Shown: positions 1-10,300 of the stretch, piece by piece
Layout of the letters: every line of letters starts with the position of its first letter
Position numbering within the stretch: position 1 is the first letter of the stretch
Notes under the pieces: model-generated
What the model saw: only the letters and a program-made list of their open reading frames with translations
Told to the model about the DNA's origin: nothing
Databases searched by the model: none
Source: Methanomicrobia archaeon
GTDB lineage: Archaea; Halobacteriota; Syntropharchaeia; Alkanophagales; Methanospirareceae
Reading direction: 5' to 3'
NCBI GenBank assembly: GCA_016930255.1
Contig: JAFGHB010000031.1
Location: 1-48,265, forward strand
DNA length: 48,265 bases
Translations under genes and position numbers: made by a program

Positions 1-48
1 GAAGCGATTCTCGGCCTGTTCCTGAAGGAGGACAAGTGGTATGAGTAA
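1..48 (+). CDS. 3' end of a gene cut by the window edge
   Basis: An open frame runs from base 1 to a TAA at 46-48 and ends in residues EAILGLFLKEDKWYE. Too little is visible to name it. An ATG at 41 lies inside its last codons, the overlap typical of genes translated from one transcript, so it was probably the upstream partner of the decayed ATPase that follows. Confidence 0.45.
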   Translation, partial: EAILGLFLKEDKWYE

Positions 49-1009
49 CGTTAAAAAAGCAAAACGAAATAATAATCGTACTCTACAATGAAATTGAGAC
101 ATTGAATAAAATAGCCAAAGCGACACCATATAAAAATCATGATTTCACTCGGTTAATCTAACAGTGAATGCCGGTATAGACCGGATATTATCGGAGACTT
201 TATCGACAAAGGATGGCCTTATATGTGAATTATACTTTGATGAGGATAAAAGTAGACATATGATGAAATATTCACCAGAAATAATCAAGGGAGACTTTAT
301 CAACGATTCATTTAGGCTTTTAGGTTGGGGCGCGGTGACACCAAAAGAAACACCTTATTGTGCAGACATTAGCGAGAAATTGAGATCCACAGTTTTGGGT
401 AATATGAACAAAATATACTTTTTGTCGGCATCCAGAAGAGTTTCAATGAGAGAACAAAGTGTGGCAGAAGAGCCAGATGAAGTGCATAATGGTGCTACTA
501 CTTTAGCTTTTCTTCAATATATTAGAAACAATAAACCTGATGCGTTCAGTAAGATAGTTGAACATACAAAGAAGTTTAATATCGCCGATTTAAGTACTAT
601 ATTGAGCAGGGGGACGTGTACCGCAATTTTTAAGGATGATAAGCTTCCTATTAGTACGAGTATAATGGATATAGGGTTTGGTACAAATCAGATATTTTCT
701 GCAATAGTACAGTGTTTTGGATCTCCTGCCGGTAGTACAATACTGATAGAGGAGCCTGAAATTGCCCTTCATCCACTTGCACAATCTAATCTGTTAAATA
801 TGTTCCTCGACGCCACTAAAGATGATGCTAAACAGGTTATTATTACGACTCATTATGCAAAATTATTAGACAAAATAAGAGAGGGAGCAGACAGCAAATT
901 TGAGGAGAACGAAGTGAAAGTCTTCAAAGTGACAAAAGGAGATGAAGGGAGTGTAATACAAGATATACCACTGAAATCAATTCGATTGGATGAGGAGTTT
1001 GGATATTGA
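41..1009 (+). pseudogene. Decayed AAA/OLD-like ATPase (Walker A region lost)
   Basis: The longest open piece (GTG 164 to 1009, 281 residues) holds the C-terminal half of an AAA_21/OLD-type ABC ATPase: a DIGFGTNQ signature-like motif, Walker B in ILIEEPEIALHP, and the switch histidine in ITTHYAKLLDK. No Walker A is present. Upstream, coding-like pieces occur in two other frames: ATG 41 to a TGA at 89-91, then a frame through 69-160 reading LYNEIETLNKIAKATPYKN and ending in TAA just before the GTG. I infer at least two frameshifts plus a deletion of the N-terminal ATP-binding part. It resembles the intact ATPase at 32686-33675 in layout. A functional short protein starting at 164 cannot be excluded but could not bind ATP alone. 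Confidence 0.65.
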
Positions 1010-1291
1010 ATAATTTTCAAATAAATTTCTTCTGGAAATGCGAAAGTACACTATCACACAGCATCTGGGTTTACTAAAAGCGTTAACTAAAATCAAACAT
1101 TAAAATCATTTCATAGAAATTGAACGGTCAAATCGAAAAGGAGAACCAAAAAAACGGGGGTTGCTGAGTTAGTTACGACTCGTAGGAGTCCTAAAGTTCG
1201 AATCTTATCCAATCTGATGCTATTCCGTTTTTCAGCTTCGGCTAGATTTGAATGTGCTTTACCGCCAAAACCCAAATCTTTAAAAAAGTCG

Positions 1292-1801
1292 TTATCTGAT
1301 AGTGAACCGCCACTTACAGAAACAGTCAGAGGGATGCGGATCCGGCGGTGCGAAGACGCACTCGACCTTTATTCTCGGATCGATCACCGCGGCGAACCGT
1401 TTGAATTCCTCGTAATGCATGTTTTTGCAGACGTATTCACCGAGCCCGTGCTTGAGCCGCGCCTCCTGTGGCGGGCAGTGCGGCACCGAAATCACAACTT
1501 CGTCCTCTTTCTCTTCTATCTCATACGTTATAATAGAAGACCAGGGGAATAATTTGTAAGCCGTGACAAAGCCTTTCAAGCCTTTCTCCTTGATATCAAA
1601 CCGTTTCAGTATCTCTTTAGCCGCCAGTTCGGCTGACTTGCCCCAGACCTTTTCGTTAAGCTCTTCGGCAACCTCTTGATCAAATCGCTCTTCTGTATAA
1701 AGGAACCAGAACGCATCGACGACGCGGTAGTGCCAGAGTAAAAACTCGAGGTAGCTCTTGAGCTGTGCAGCGTCCATCTTCTCGAACAGGTCCGGGTCCA
1801 T
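1292..1801 (-). CDS. DUF6125-like conserved protein
   Basis: A 169-residue soluble protein without signal or membrane segments. The N-terminal half is helical ([10 protein letters not shown], then [16 protein letters not shown]) and the C-terminal half has a cysteine-rich stretch with [18 protein letters not shown] and DCFCKW, which suggests a metal- or cofactor-linked fold. I recognise the pattern as the DUF6125 family, whose members often sit beside oxoacid:ferredoxin oxidoreductase or acyl-CoA ligase genes; the biochemical role is unknown to me. It begins 26 bases after iorB on the same strand and is probably the third gene of that operon, so a role in aryl-oxoacid or aryl-CoA metabolism is a context inference. 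Confidence 0.65.
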   Translation of the reverse strand: MDPDLFEKMDAAQLKSYLEFLLWHYRVVDAFWFLYTEERFDQEVAEELNEKVWGKSAELAAKEILKRFDIKEKGLKGFVTAYKLFPWSSIITYEIEEKEDEVVISVPHCPPQEARLKHGLGEYVCKNMHYEEFKRFAAVIDPRIKVECVFAPPDPHPSDCFCKWRFTIR

Positions 1802-1827
1802 ATCTATCTTCCAGCCTGTGATTATAT

Positions 1828-2421
1828 TTATTGTGCCTCTACTTCTTGCTTGCCGAGCTCGAACGCGCGTCTGTTGACTTCTATATACTTCGCTTTTATC
1901 GATTCGCTAAGTGCCTCGATGAGCGTTTCCTCGTGTAACGGCACATATCTGGAGAGCGCGCCGAGCATCACGACGTTCATCGTCTGCGGCGTGCCTGCTT
2001 GCACGGCCAGCTCTGTTGCATCGAACGCTTTGACCTCTCTGCAAACTTTTCGGATCGGCGCAAGAATCGCATCCAGCGGGGGATACGTGGCCTTCCCGGT
2101 GGTAACGGTAACGGGGAGAATGGCATGCGTGTTCACCAGCGCGACACCATCTCGTGAAAGATAATGGCCGTACCGCAATGCTTCTGCAGGCTCAAGAGCG
2201 ACTAATACATCTGCACCTCCGGGCGGCACCATCGGGCCGTACTCGCAGCCCAACCTGATGTGGCTTATCACGCTTCCGCCGCGCTGCGCCATCCCGTGCG
2301 TCTCCGCGCCCCGAACGGGCAGTCCGGCCTTAAGTGTCGCCGTGCCTATTACGTTTGAGATTAGGATTACGCCCTGACCGCCAACGCCGACCACCACGAT
2401 GTCACACTCAGATGTCTTCAT
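1828..2421 (-). CDS. iorB: Indolepyruvate:ferredoxin oxidoreductase, beta subunit
   Basis: A 197-residue gamma-type domain of 2-oxoacid:ferredoxin oxidoreductases. It shows the N-terminal glycine-rich motif [16 protein letters not shown], the [12 protein letters not shown] motif typical of IorB, and [16 protein letters not shown]. With IorA it oxidises aryl 2-oxoacids such as indolepyruvate to aryl-CoA plus CO2, reducing ferredoxin; in methanogens and relatives the enzyme can also run toward aromatic amino acid synthesis. The start overlaps the iorA stop by four bases (ATGA), so translation is coupled. Length is normal for the family. Confidence 0.93.
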   Translation of the reverse strand: MKTSECDIVVVGVGGQGVILISNVIGTATLKAGLPVRGAETHGMAQRGGSVISHIRLGCEYGPMVPPGGADVLVALEPAEALRYGHYLSRDGVALVNTHAILPVTVTTGKATYPPLDAILAPIRKVCREVKAFDATELAVQAGTPQTMNVVMLGALSRYVPLHEETLIEALSESIKAKYIEVNRRAFELGKQEVEAQ

Positions 2422-4208
2422 TCGACCACCTCGATAGCATCATTTTCACAGATCTGCGCACAGACCCCGCAGCCGGAGCAGAGCGCGTTGATGCGAGCAC
2501 TATCACCTTCGAATTCGATCGCAGGGCAGCCAAACTGTACACACTTCTTACACCCCGTGCAGTTTGCGGTGTTAACGACGAATGGTTTTCGTCTCACACC
2601 AGCTCGTCGCGCGGTAATCATGCAGGACTGCTTCGCAATAACAACCGAAAGCCCGGGGAATTCCTTCGCTTGCGTGAAGGTCTCGATTGCTCTTTTGACG
2701 TCGTAAGGGTCTACCGTCTCGACAAAATCGGCGCCCAGTGCCCTGGCGATCGCGTCAAGCGACGCAACCGTGGTCTCCTCACCGGTGACGGTGAAGCCTG
2801 TCCCGGGATGCGGCTGATGCCCGGTCATTGCCGTCGTCGAATTGTCAAGTATAGCAACAGTTATTCGCGCCTTATTGTACGCGGCATTGAGCAATCCCGG
2901 CATTCCAGCATGGAGAAACGTCGAATCGCCGATGCTGCAGCAGATATCTCGCTCCTCGCCGCCGAACCGTATCCCGCTGGCCTGGGTTATGCTCGCACCC
3001 ATACAGAGGCAAGTATCAATGGTGCCCATGCGCACGGCCAGCGTATAACAGCCTATATCGCTCGGGAAGATCGCATTCTTTCCGAATGCCTTCCGCATCG
3101 CGTAGTAGGTCGCCCGGTGGCTGCAGCCGGGGCAGAGTGCTGGCGGTCTGGGCGGTAGAATCTCGTCCGCTTCCTTCAGAGCCGGGACTTCCTCCCGCGG
3201 GCGATCGAACATCGTTGCAAGTGCATTTCTGACCAGCAAAGAATCAAACTCGCCCTCACGTGGGATGTGCCCGCTCATCTTGCCGAGAATCTTCAGATCG
3301 GGATTGTGCACCCGTGCAAAACGCTCCACGTATTCCTCTAGTACCGGCTCCAGCTCTTCGATCACCAACACCGTGCTGACATGCCGTAGAAATTCAGCGC
3401 ACAGTTCTTCCGGTGGCGGAAAAGTGCCAATCCGGAGAACGGAAATATCTGCGTCCAGCTGCTTGATCGCTTCCTCTGCATAGAGTCCGGAAATACCAGA
3501 AGTAATGACTCCCAGCTCTCCTCGCAGCACGAGTCGGTTCCAGGGCAAATTGGTCAGAGCAGCTTTTATACGCTCCTGTTTCCTGAGCAACTCGGTATGA
3601 CGCGGCCGGGCGTGTGCAGGGAGCATAACCCATTTAGCAGGATCCTTCACGAACTCGGGATTCGAACGCCGTTCTTTTATCTCCCCGACCTCAACATCCG
3701 CTCGGGCATGTGAGACCCGAGTGGTAGGTCTGAGGAGAACCGGCAAATCCAGCGCCTCCGAGAGTTCAAAAGCGTAAACACACATATCCTTTGCCTCCTG
3801 TGGATCTGCAGGGTCCAGACAGGGAATGCTGGCGAACTGGGCATACCGTCGTGTATCCTGCTCGTTCTGGGATGAATGACAGAAGGGGTCGTCAGCGACG
3901 ATCACCACGAGTCCACCGCTCACGCCGGTGTACGCCAGGGTCATAAACGGGTCTGCAGCAACGTTCAAGCCCACGTGTTTCATGGTGGCTACAGCTCTCG
4001 TGCCCGTCCATGACGCGCCACTGGCAACTTCCAGCGCGACCTTCTCGTTCACTGACCATTCGACATGGAGATTGTGTTTCTTGGCGAACGGCGCCATGCT
4101 CTCCACGATTTCGGATGCCGGAGTCCCGGGATAGCCGGTAACGACGCCCGCACCCGCCTCGAGGATGCCTCTTGCAATCGCAGCATTTCCAAGCAGATAT
4201 TCCTTCAT
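2418..4208 (-). CDS. iorA: Indolepyruvate:ferredoxin oxidoreductase, alpha subunit
   Basis: A 596-residue thiamine diphosphate enzyme of the cytoplasm. The N-terminus (LLGNAAIARGILEAGAGVV, then GYPGTPASEI) is the pyrimidine-binding domain of 2-oxoacid oxidoreductases; PPRPPALCPGCSHRATYY and the GDSTFLHAG...DNSTTAMTG segment form the ThDP/Mg site; the last ~47 residues are a ferredoxin domain with CTGCKKCVQFGCP and CSGCGVCAQIC. I chose ATG 4208 rather than the longer open frame to 4304 because the extra 32 residues are not family-like, and a purine-rich CAGGGG precedes 4208. It overlaps iorB by 4 bases. Confidence 0.94.
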   Translation of the reverse strand: MKEYLLGNAAIARGILEAGAGVVTGYPGTPASEIVESMAPFAKKHNLHVEWSVNEKVALEVASGASWTGTRAVATMKHVGLNVAADPFMTLAYTGVSGGLVVIVADDPFCHSSQNEQDTRRYAQFASIPCLDPADPQEAKDMCVYAFELSEALDLPVLLRPTTRVSHARADVEVGEIKERRSNPEFVKDPAKWVMLPAHARPRHTELLRKQERIKAALTNLPWNRLVLRGELGVITSGISGLYAEEAIKQLDADISVLRIGTFPPPEELCAEFLRHVSTVLVIEELEPVLEEYVERFARVHNPDLKILGKMSGHIPREGEFDSLLVRNALATMFDRPREEVPALKEADEILPPRPPALCPGCSHRATYYAMRKAFGKNAIFPSDIGCYTLAVRMGTIDTCLCMGASITQASGIRFGGEERDICCSIGDSTFLHAGMPGLLNAAYNKARITVAILDNSTTAMTGHQPHPGTGFTVTGEETTVASLDAIARALGADFVETVDPYDVKRAIETFTQAKEFPGLSVVIAKQSCMITARRAGVRRKPFVVNTANCTGCKKCVQFGCPAIEFEGDSARINALCSGCGVCAQICENDAIEVVE

Positions 4209-4234
4209 ACGTATACCCCTGTAATATTCAAGGT

Positions 4235-4247
4235 GATATATATAAGG
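4235..4247 (-). promoter_or_regulatory. TATA box of the iorAB operon
   Basis: On the minus strand the sequence reads CTTATATATATC, an archaeal TATA box centred about 33 bases before the iorA start. It would give a leader of only a few bases. Confidence 0.5.
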
Positions 4248-4372
4248 GGTATTTTGATTACAGTCCAGTCTTAGAAGCAGCGTACGTAGTATGAGAAAGC
4301 ACACGAAGTTTACGGTTAAAATGAAACGCGGGCGATTTTAGCTGAGTTGAGCTAACCAAGAATTAGCCGGAA

Positions 4373-7300
4373 TCAGCGCCGCCTCTTGAACCGGTTCACA
4401 TAATCGAGTCCCACCGCAAAAGCAACAGCCAGCAGCCAGAGAATTACGTCAAAGCCCGGCTCTTCTGGTGTCGGTGTCGCTGGCATTTCTGTCGGCGTCG
4501 GTATCGGTGCTGGCGTCATAATAGGTGTGGCACTCGGTGTTACAGGCGAGGGTGTAGCAGGTTTTGGTGGCAACGTCGGATCCAGCGGAAACGGGTCTTC
4601 CGAATCGATGAAGCTATCCCCGTCAGTATCGGGATTATAGGGGTCCGTTCCTTCGATGAGCTCTTTTATATCACTCCAGCTATCATTATCAGAGTCTCTC
4701 TGGATATAGCGACCATGCCCTCCACCCCCACCACCTGATGGTGGACTTATTTGGCCAGCCAACCCGTAGGTGCTGAAATGCAGCACATCCGCCCAGACAT
4801 AGCCCTCGTAGTCGTTCCCGTAAAGCTCGATATCCGTTGTGTTTACGCCGATTCCAAGCACCCACGACATACTCGTCGAAAGCTCTGTCCAGCGACCCTG
4901 TGTTTCATCATACCAGTACAGTTTCAAAGTGCTCTCGTCGATGTCAGCGTCATCATCTGCATCGCCGTCGCCCGTTCGGTCCAGATCTGCCACCGTGTAG
5001 TAAATCGTTACCGTGGCCCCCGTGAGGTTACTTGTAGTCTCGTTCTGCACCGTTTCATTTACCACTATATCGAGATACCGTCCCAGGGCTTTGTCCTTTC
5101 CGGTCAAGCCCGAAGTATCAGACAGTGCGAACGGTATTGTCGAGCCGTTATATCTGCTCATTTGAACAGAGAGCGTCACCGGTTCGTCAAGAGCAGCAGC
5201 AACGACTGAATCGGTCTCCTTGAGTGTATCGATGGTATCTACTTCGAAGAAATCCTGTGGTGCTGAATAGCTCACCGTCGCCGAATCCGGTCGTATCGTC
5301 ACCGTCCTGCTCTTGAGAATGTTCAGCGCTCTGTAATGATCACGCGGATAGGGATGTGAAAGCATCAAGACCGTCTGCGTTCTGTTCCAGACTCCGTACC
5401 GCACCACAAACCGGTAGGAATCTGATTCTAGCATCTGATCCAAGATCTCCCCGGAATCCGCTAGAAGATCGTGAATGAGGGCACCAACCGTTCCGTTCGC
5501 CGCATCCGGTCTGCCGACCAGCACGATATACGGCGCCTCTGAATGAGTTGTCAACAGCTCATCGAGAGAGACGATATGGAGATACGTGTAATTCAAGGAC
5601 GCATTGAGTTGCTCCGCGAACTCGTCCGTATCAGCGTCTGGGTCGTAGGCGAGGTAAACGTTTTCCTCGAAGGTGGTAAAGCTGTCAAAGTCTTCCGAGT
5701 CGGGTATGCCGTCGCCGTCTGAATCGCGGCTCAGTGGATTGAGGCTCCGGTTCAGTTCGTCCCCGTCCAGGAGCCCATCGCCATCGGTATCATTCAGGAG
5801 CGGATCCAAGTGCTTGTCGATCTCTTCACTGTCGTTCACGCCATCGTTATCGCTATCCGGATTCGTCAGATTCGTATTGAAAAAGTCCTCGTGTCCGTCA
5901 ATGAGCCCGTCGCCATCGGTATCAGGATTCCATGGATCTGTGCCCCATCTCTTTTCCTCACTATCGTTCAACAAATCGCCATCGGTATCCGGGAGGAGCG
6001 GATCTGAGAAATTGATCTCCTGCGAGTCGGTGAGCCCATCATCGTCGGTATCAGGCTTGGTCGGATCGGTGGTGAAGTTGAGGCCCGCATAATAGGGGAA
6101 GTAGAGTGAGAGGTTGAACTCCTCGTAATCCGAAAGCCCGTCATTGTCGGTGTCAGGTAGGAGCGGATTGCTGCCGAAGGTGATTTCCGCACCATCGTCG
6201 AGGCCATCACCATCGGTATCGTAGTGGAGAATATTCGTTCCAAGTTCATATTCAACCAGATCGGTGAGCGCATCGTCGTCGGTATCCACATCTCGCGGGT
6301 TGGATAAGTGGTTGAACTCCCCGTAATCGGTGAGCCCTTCAAGGTCCGTATCATTCATCAGCGGCTCGCTCGACACCTGAATCGTGTATGTGCCGGTCGC
6401 ATTGGTAAAGGTCACGTTCCAGCCAATCGTCTCGTTGAGATCGGTCAACCCATCGCCGTCTGAATCCTTGAGGATATCCGGTAGTAACGTGTCCATAGCG
6501 AACTTCTGGATGCGGTAATTTCCGCTATCGGCGACATAGACATCGCCGACGTAACCCCACGTTCCGGTATCACCCAGATTGTAATTCTTGGCTAACCGTA
6601 AGAGCCGGTAAGGCTCGTAAACCGCCACGTCGCGGGGCTTTTTGAACTCGCCATCGCTCGTACCTTCGTACCCCAATCGTTTGAGGAACCAGCCGTCAGG
6701 AGCGAACTTCTGGATGCGATGATTATTGGTATCCGCGACATAGACGAAGCTGCCAATGTCCACCGTCACACCCTCGGGCGACGAGAAATTACCGTCTTCC
6801 GAGCCGCATCCACCCCAGTGATTGAGTAAAGTGCCGTTGTTAGAGTACTGATAAATGCCACAATCACGATTATCGACAGCCCAGACGTCCCCGTGGCTAT
6901 CGACGGCTATCCCCCCAGCCCGATAGCCTAAACTCCACGATTTATTTATGAACCCTCCATCGGAGTCAAAGATCAAGATAGACATCACCTCTCCATCGTA
7001 AACATACACATTACCATCGGGGCCCACTGCCACGAGCACCGGTGATATAACTGGATCCCGCCACGAGGTAATAAACGTGCCGTTGGTATCAAACTTTGTG
7101 ATGTTCCAATTACTCGGCCAACCATATGTAGTAACGTAGACATAGCCGTTGCCCACGGCCAAATCGCTCATGTACAGATGTGAAACACTAGTATCATTTA
7201 CATACCAGTGTGCAAGGTACGTACCGTTAGCGTCGAACTTCAGGATCCGGGGCGTTGGAGAGGGTGGGGCCCACTCATTCGGGGTTTCCGCGACATAGAC

Positions 7301-10300
7301 GTACCCGTCTTCGTCTATTGCTATGCTACCCGGCGTATAGGTGAAATTCCCGGTCTCGTTGCCCTCACTGCCCCATTTCAAGGTGTAATTGAACTTGGTA
7401 TAGTACTTCGGTGAAGCTATATCCATAACGCCGTCGCCATCGGTATCCTTCGAGAGCGGATTGAGGAAACTGAAATATTCCATCTCGTCCTCAACGCCGT
7501 CGCCATCGCCATCAGGACGCAGTGGATCCGCGTGAACCGTGGTGTTGAACACGTACCCGCTGTAATTAACGGTAATGACCCAGCCGTTGGTCTCCATGTA
7601 ATCCGAGAGTTCGTCACCGTCAGAATCCCAGAAGGACGTATTCGTGCTGTACAGGAGTTCAACCTTGTCACTCAAACCATCTCGATCCGTATCGGCGTCA
7701 CGTGGGTTCGTGCCAATGTCCAGCTCATACTTATCACTCAAACCATCGCCATCGGTATCGAAAGCCCAGGGCGAGGTGCCGTTATCGCGTTCCTCAGTGT
7801 ACGTGAGCCCGTCGTGGTCATGGTCGTTCTCCAGCGGTGTCATCCCGCGCCAGCGCACAAACTCGCTTATGGTTGCTGGGAAGACATCGAAGTAGAGCGT
7901 ATCGATGTTGCTCGTGCTCGATCCTGTTTGACTCTCCCTGTCGCAATGCCAGCCAAATAACCACCAGCAATCGTCGTAAAAGGTTTTGTAATCGGCGACC
8001 AGTTGCACCAGCATGGGGAGATTAACGCCACTTCGCGGCCAGAGTTTGACCCACACATCATACGTATCTACTTTATGGGTCGAGTTCCAATCCGTTTTGG
8101 TAGGGTTAGGCATTGGAGTAGACCGTTCGTAGTAACCCACGCTAAAACCTAACTTATAGGAGGGTTTCACGTAACTTTGCACTATATCATTCCACCCGCC
8201 GTGTCCGGTTCGCTTCACGGTTCCTGTTATCGTGCTCTTAAACTCAATCCAGTCGCCAACGTCCAGGCCGTTATTATCAGAATCGTCAATATTCACGGAC
8301 GAGTCTTTCATATCGAGTCCAACGACCTCGCTTCGCACCCGGACATCGGTAAACAAGTCGATGATCCAGCCAATCAGCATCTCCATCCAGCCCTGGCCGA
8401 AGAACAACATGGTAAGGATGTCGGATAAAATAATTATTGCAGCAAGTATCTGGCCCACAATCGGGATACATGAAATAGCATAGAGCACAATGGCAATGAT
8501 GATCGTCAACGTCGCATAGAGGGTGCCGACGAAGATACCTTTATTGCTCCAGCCCGAATCGATGGCCATAGCAAAGAAGGAATAGAGTGCCAGACCAATC
8601 TCTATGACCCATCCGATAGCCTCAATGGCTTTCGTCGCCCGTTTTACCGCTTTGAGAGCGCCCGTTTCTGCCTTTGCTATCGTTTTCACCGACGCTCTCG
8701 CGAATTTCCAGCCGGAACTTCCGGCAGAGGCTGTTGCCTCTATTTTCATGAATTTGATGAAGTAATACGCGGTACCCACGCTTCTTATCGTCTCACCGAT
8801 AAATTGGAGCCCGTCAATAAGCCCGTAGTCCTTGAGGTCGTTCACCACGTCCAGTCCTTCGGGATAATCGAAATCAGTCACGTCCGAACCAATGCTCGTG
8901 ACCATGGTCTCACCAACATTCCAGGCGAGTACCACACTCAGCATGGTTGCCAGGTTATCAGTATCGACCCCCTGAGCCTGGCCCCAGTCCTGCATCTCGG
9001 TCACAATCGATTCTAACTCGAGTGATTCATTCGAGCTGGTGTTATACCAGTTCATCTTCATCGTCTTCGTCGTTAAAATCGGCTCGCTCCTCAGATCTAT
9101 CTCAAAGGAGGTCACGGAAGCAGAGGGAAGATCATCCATGTCCTTTCGTGTAAATCGGTCTTCAAAGGCTGCAAGAATAGGAATGAGGAGATCCGGGGGT
9201 AATGACTGGAGCACATTTGGTGTCATATTACTCGCGACCTCCATTAAGGCTTCATCCTGGTGCGCGAAGGACCGGATTGTTGAGTTTACCGTTACATTAT
9301 GCTCGAGGAGGTCGGCTGGCATATCAGCGACGCGAGTCGTGGCATTCCGCACGAAATCGTACGCGAGCACGAAGCCCGCCTCAAGTGTCTCGTTCTTATC
9401 GGCGCTATAAAACAAGCCGACGTCAGAGCCCGAGCTCTCTTCCACGCTGAACCCGGTAAGCGTAAAGTTTTCATAGTAGTGGCCGAACGTTATAGTATCA
9501 GAGTCTACAACTTCGCCCTGATCAAGCCGTACAAAGGTTTCCCAGTCACCGATGGCGCTGCTATCCGCAACGAGCGTGCTGTTTACCGTATCGACACGGA
9601 CGTACAGGCCATTATGCGCTTTTAACGCTGTTTTATTGCTATCACCGTCAACCTCGACGAGTTCAAACTTTTCCCAGTCGCCGACGGCAGTACTCTTCGC
9701 AATGAGCGTCCCGCCACGCTCGGTATCGGCACGGACATAGAGCCCATTATGCGCTTTGAGCGCGATCGTATCCTCACTCACGTCACGCAGTGTAAAATTC
9801 TCCCAATTGCCCGTTACATTGCTGTCGGCAACGAGCGTGCCATTGCTTTCGTTATCAGCGCGGACATAAAATCCGTTTTGCGCTCTCAAGGCTATCGAAT
9901 CACGCTTCTCGTCGCTGGCTCCGCTGATCATCCAGATCAGCCGTGCGTCTGCCGAAATCTCCAGTGGTGCGGGTGCGGGATAAAACATCCGCCCTCGCAT
10001 GGCCACAGGGGCTCCATAATCCTGGTCAGGTGAAAGGGGAACAAGCGCTTTATTCCCACTGACTGAGATGCCGTAATCCGTTACCGAAGACTGGTTTGGC
10101 GCAGTATTGACCGTTAACTCAAGCAGAGGAGTGACATGGACATCCGCTTTGGAGTCGTCGAGGTCCTTAATGTTCCCCCGGCTGTCTTTGTCGCGCCAGT
10201 CCCACGTCTGGCCCGGCATATACAGGAGATACGCATCTTCCGGCTGGATCTGGAAGTTGATATACGTGATATTCCCTGTGGTTTTGATATCGAAATGGAA

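Noticed and set aside
1163-1215. tRNA-like sequence with a GTTCGAATC T-loop and a GACTC/GAGTC hairpin
   Set aside because: The T stem pairs at only about three positions, no acceptor stem or proper anticodon loop can be built. It could be a tRNA scrap but is not supported.
2334-3158. 274-codon open frame on the plus strand
   Set aside because: It lies antisense to iorA and iorB, which have clear family motifs; its composition (Arg-rich, no motif) is that of a shadow frame.
5673-6092. Ser/Pro-rich plus-strand open frame
   Set aside because: It is the antisense reading of the Asp-rich repeats of the surface protein and repeats for that reason only.
5690-6470. Possible CRISPR or tandem repeat array
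   Set aside because: The periodic units vary in length and sequence and are in frame within one gene encoding calcium-binding loops.
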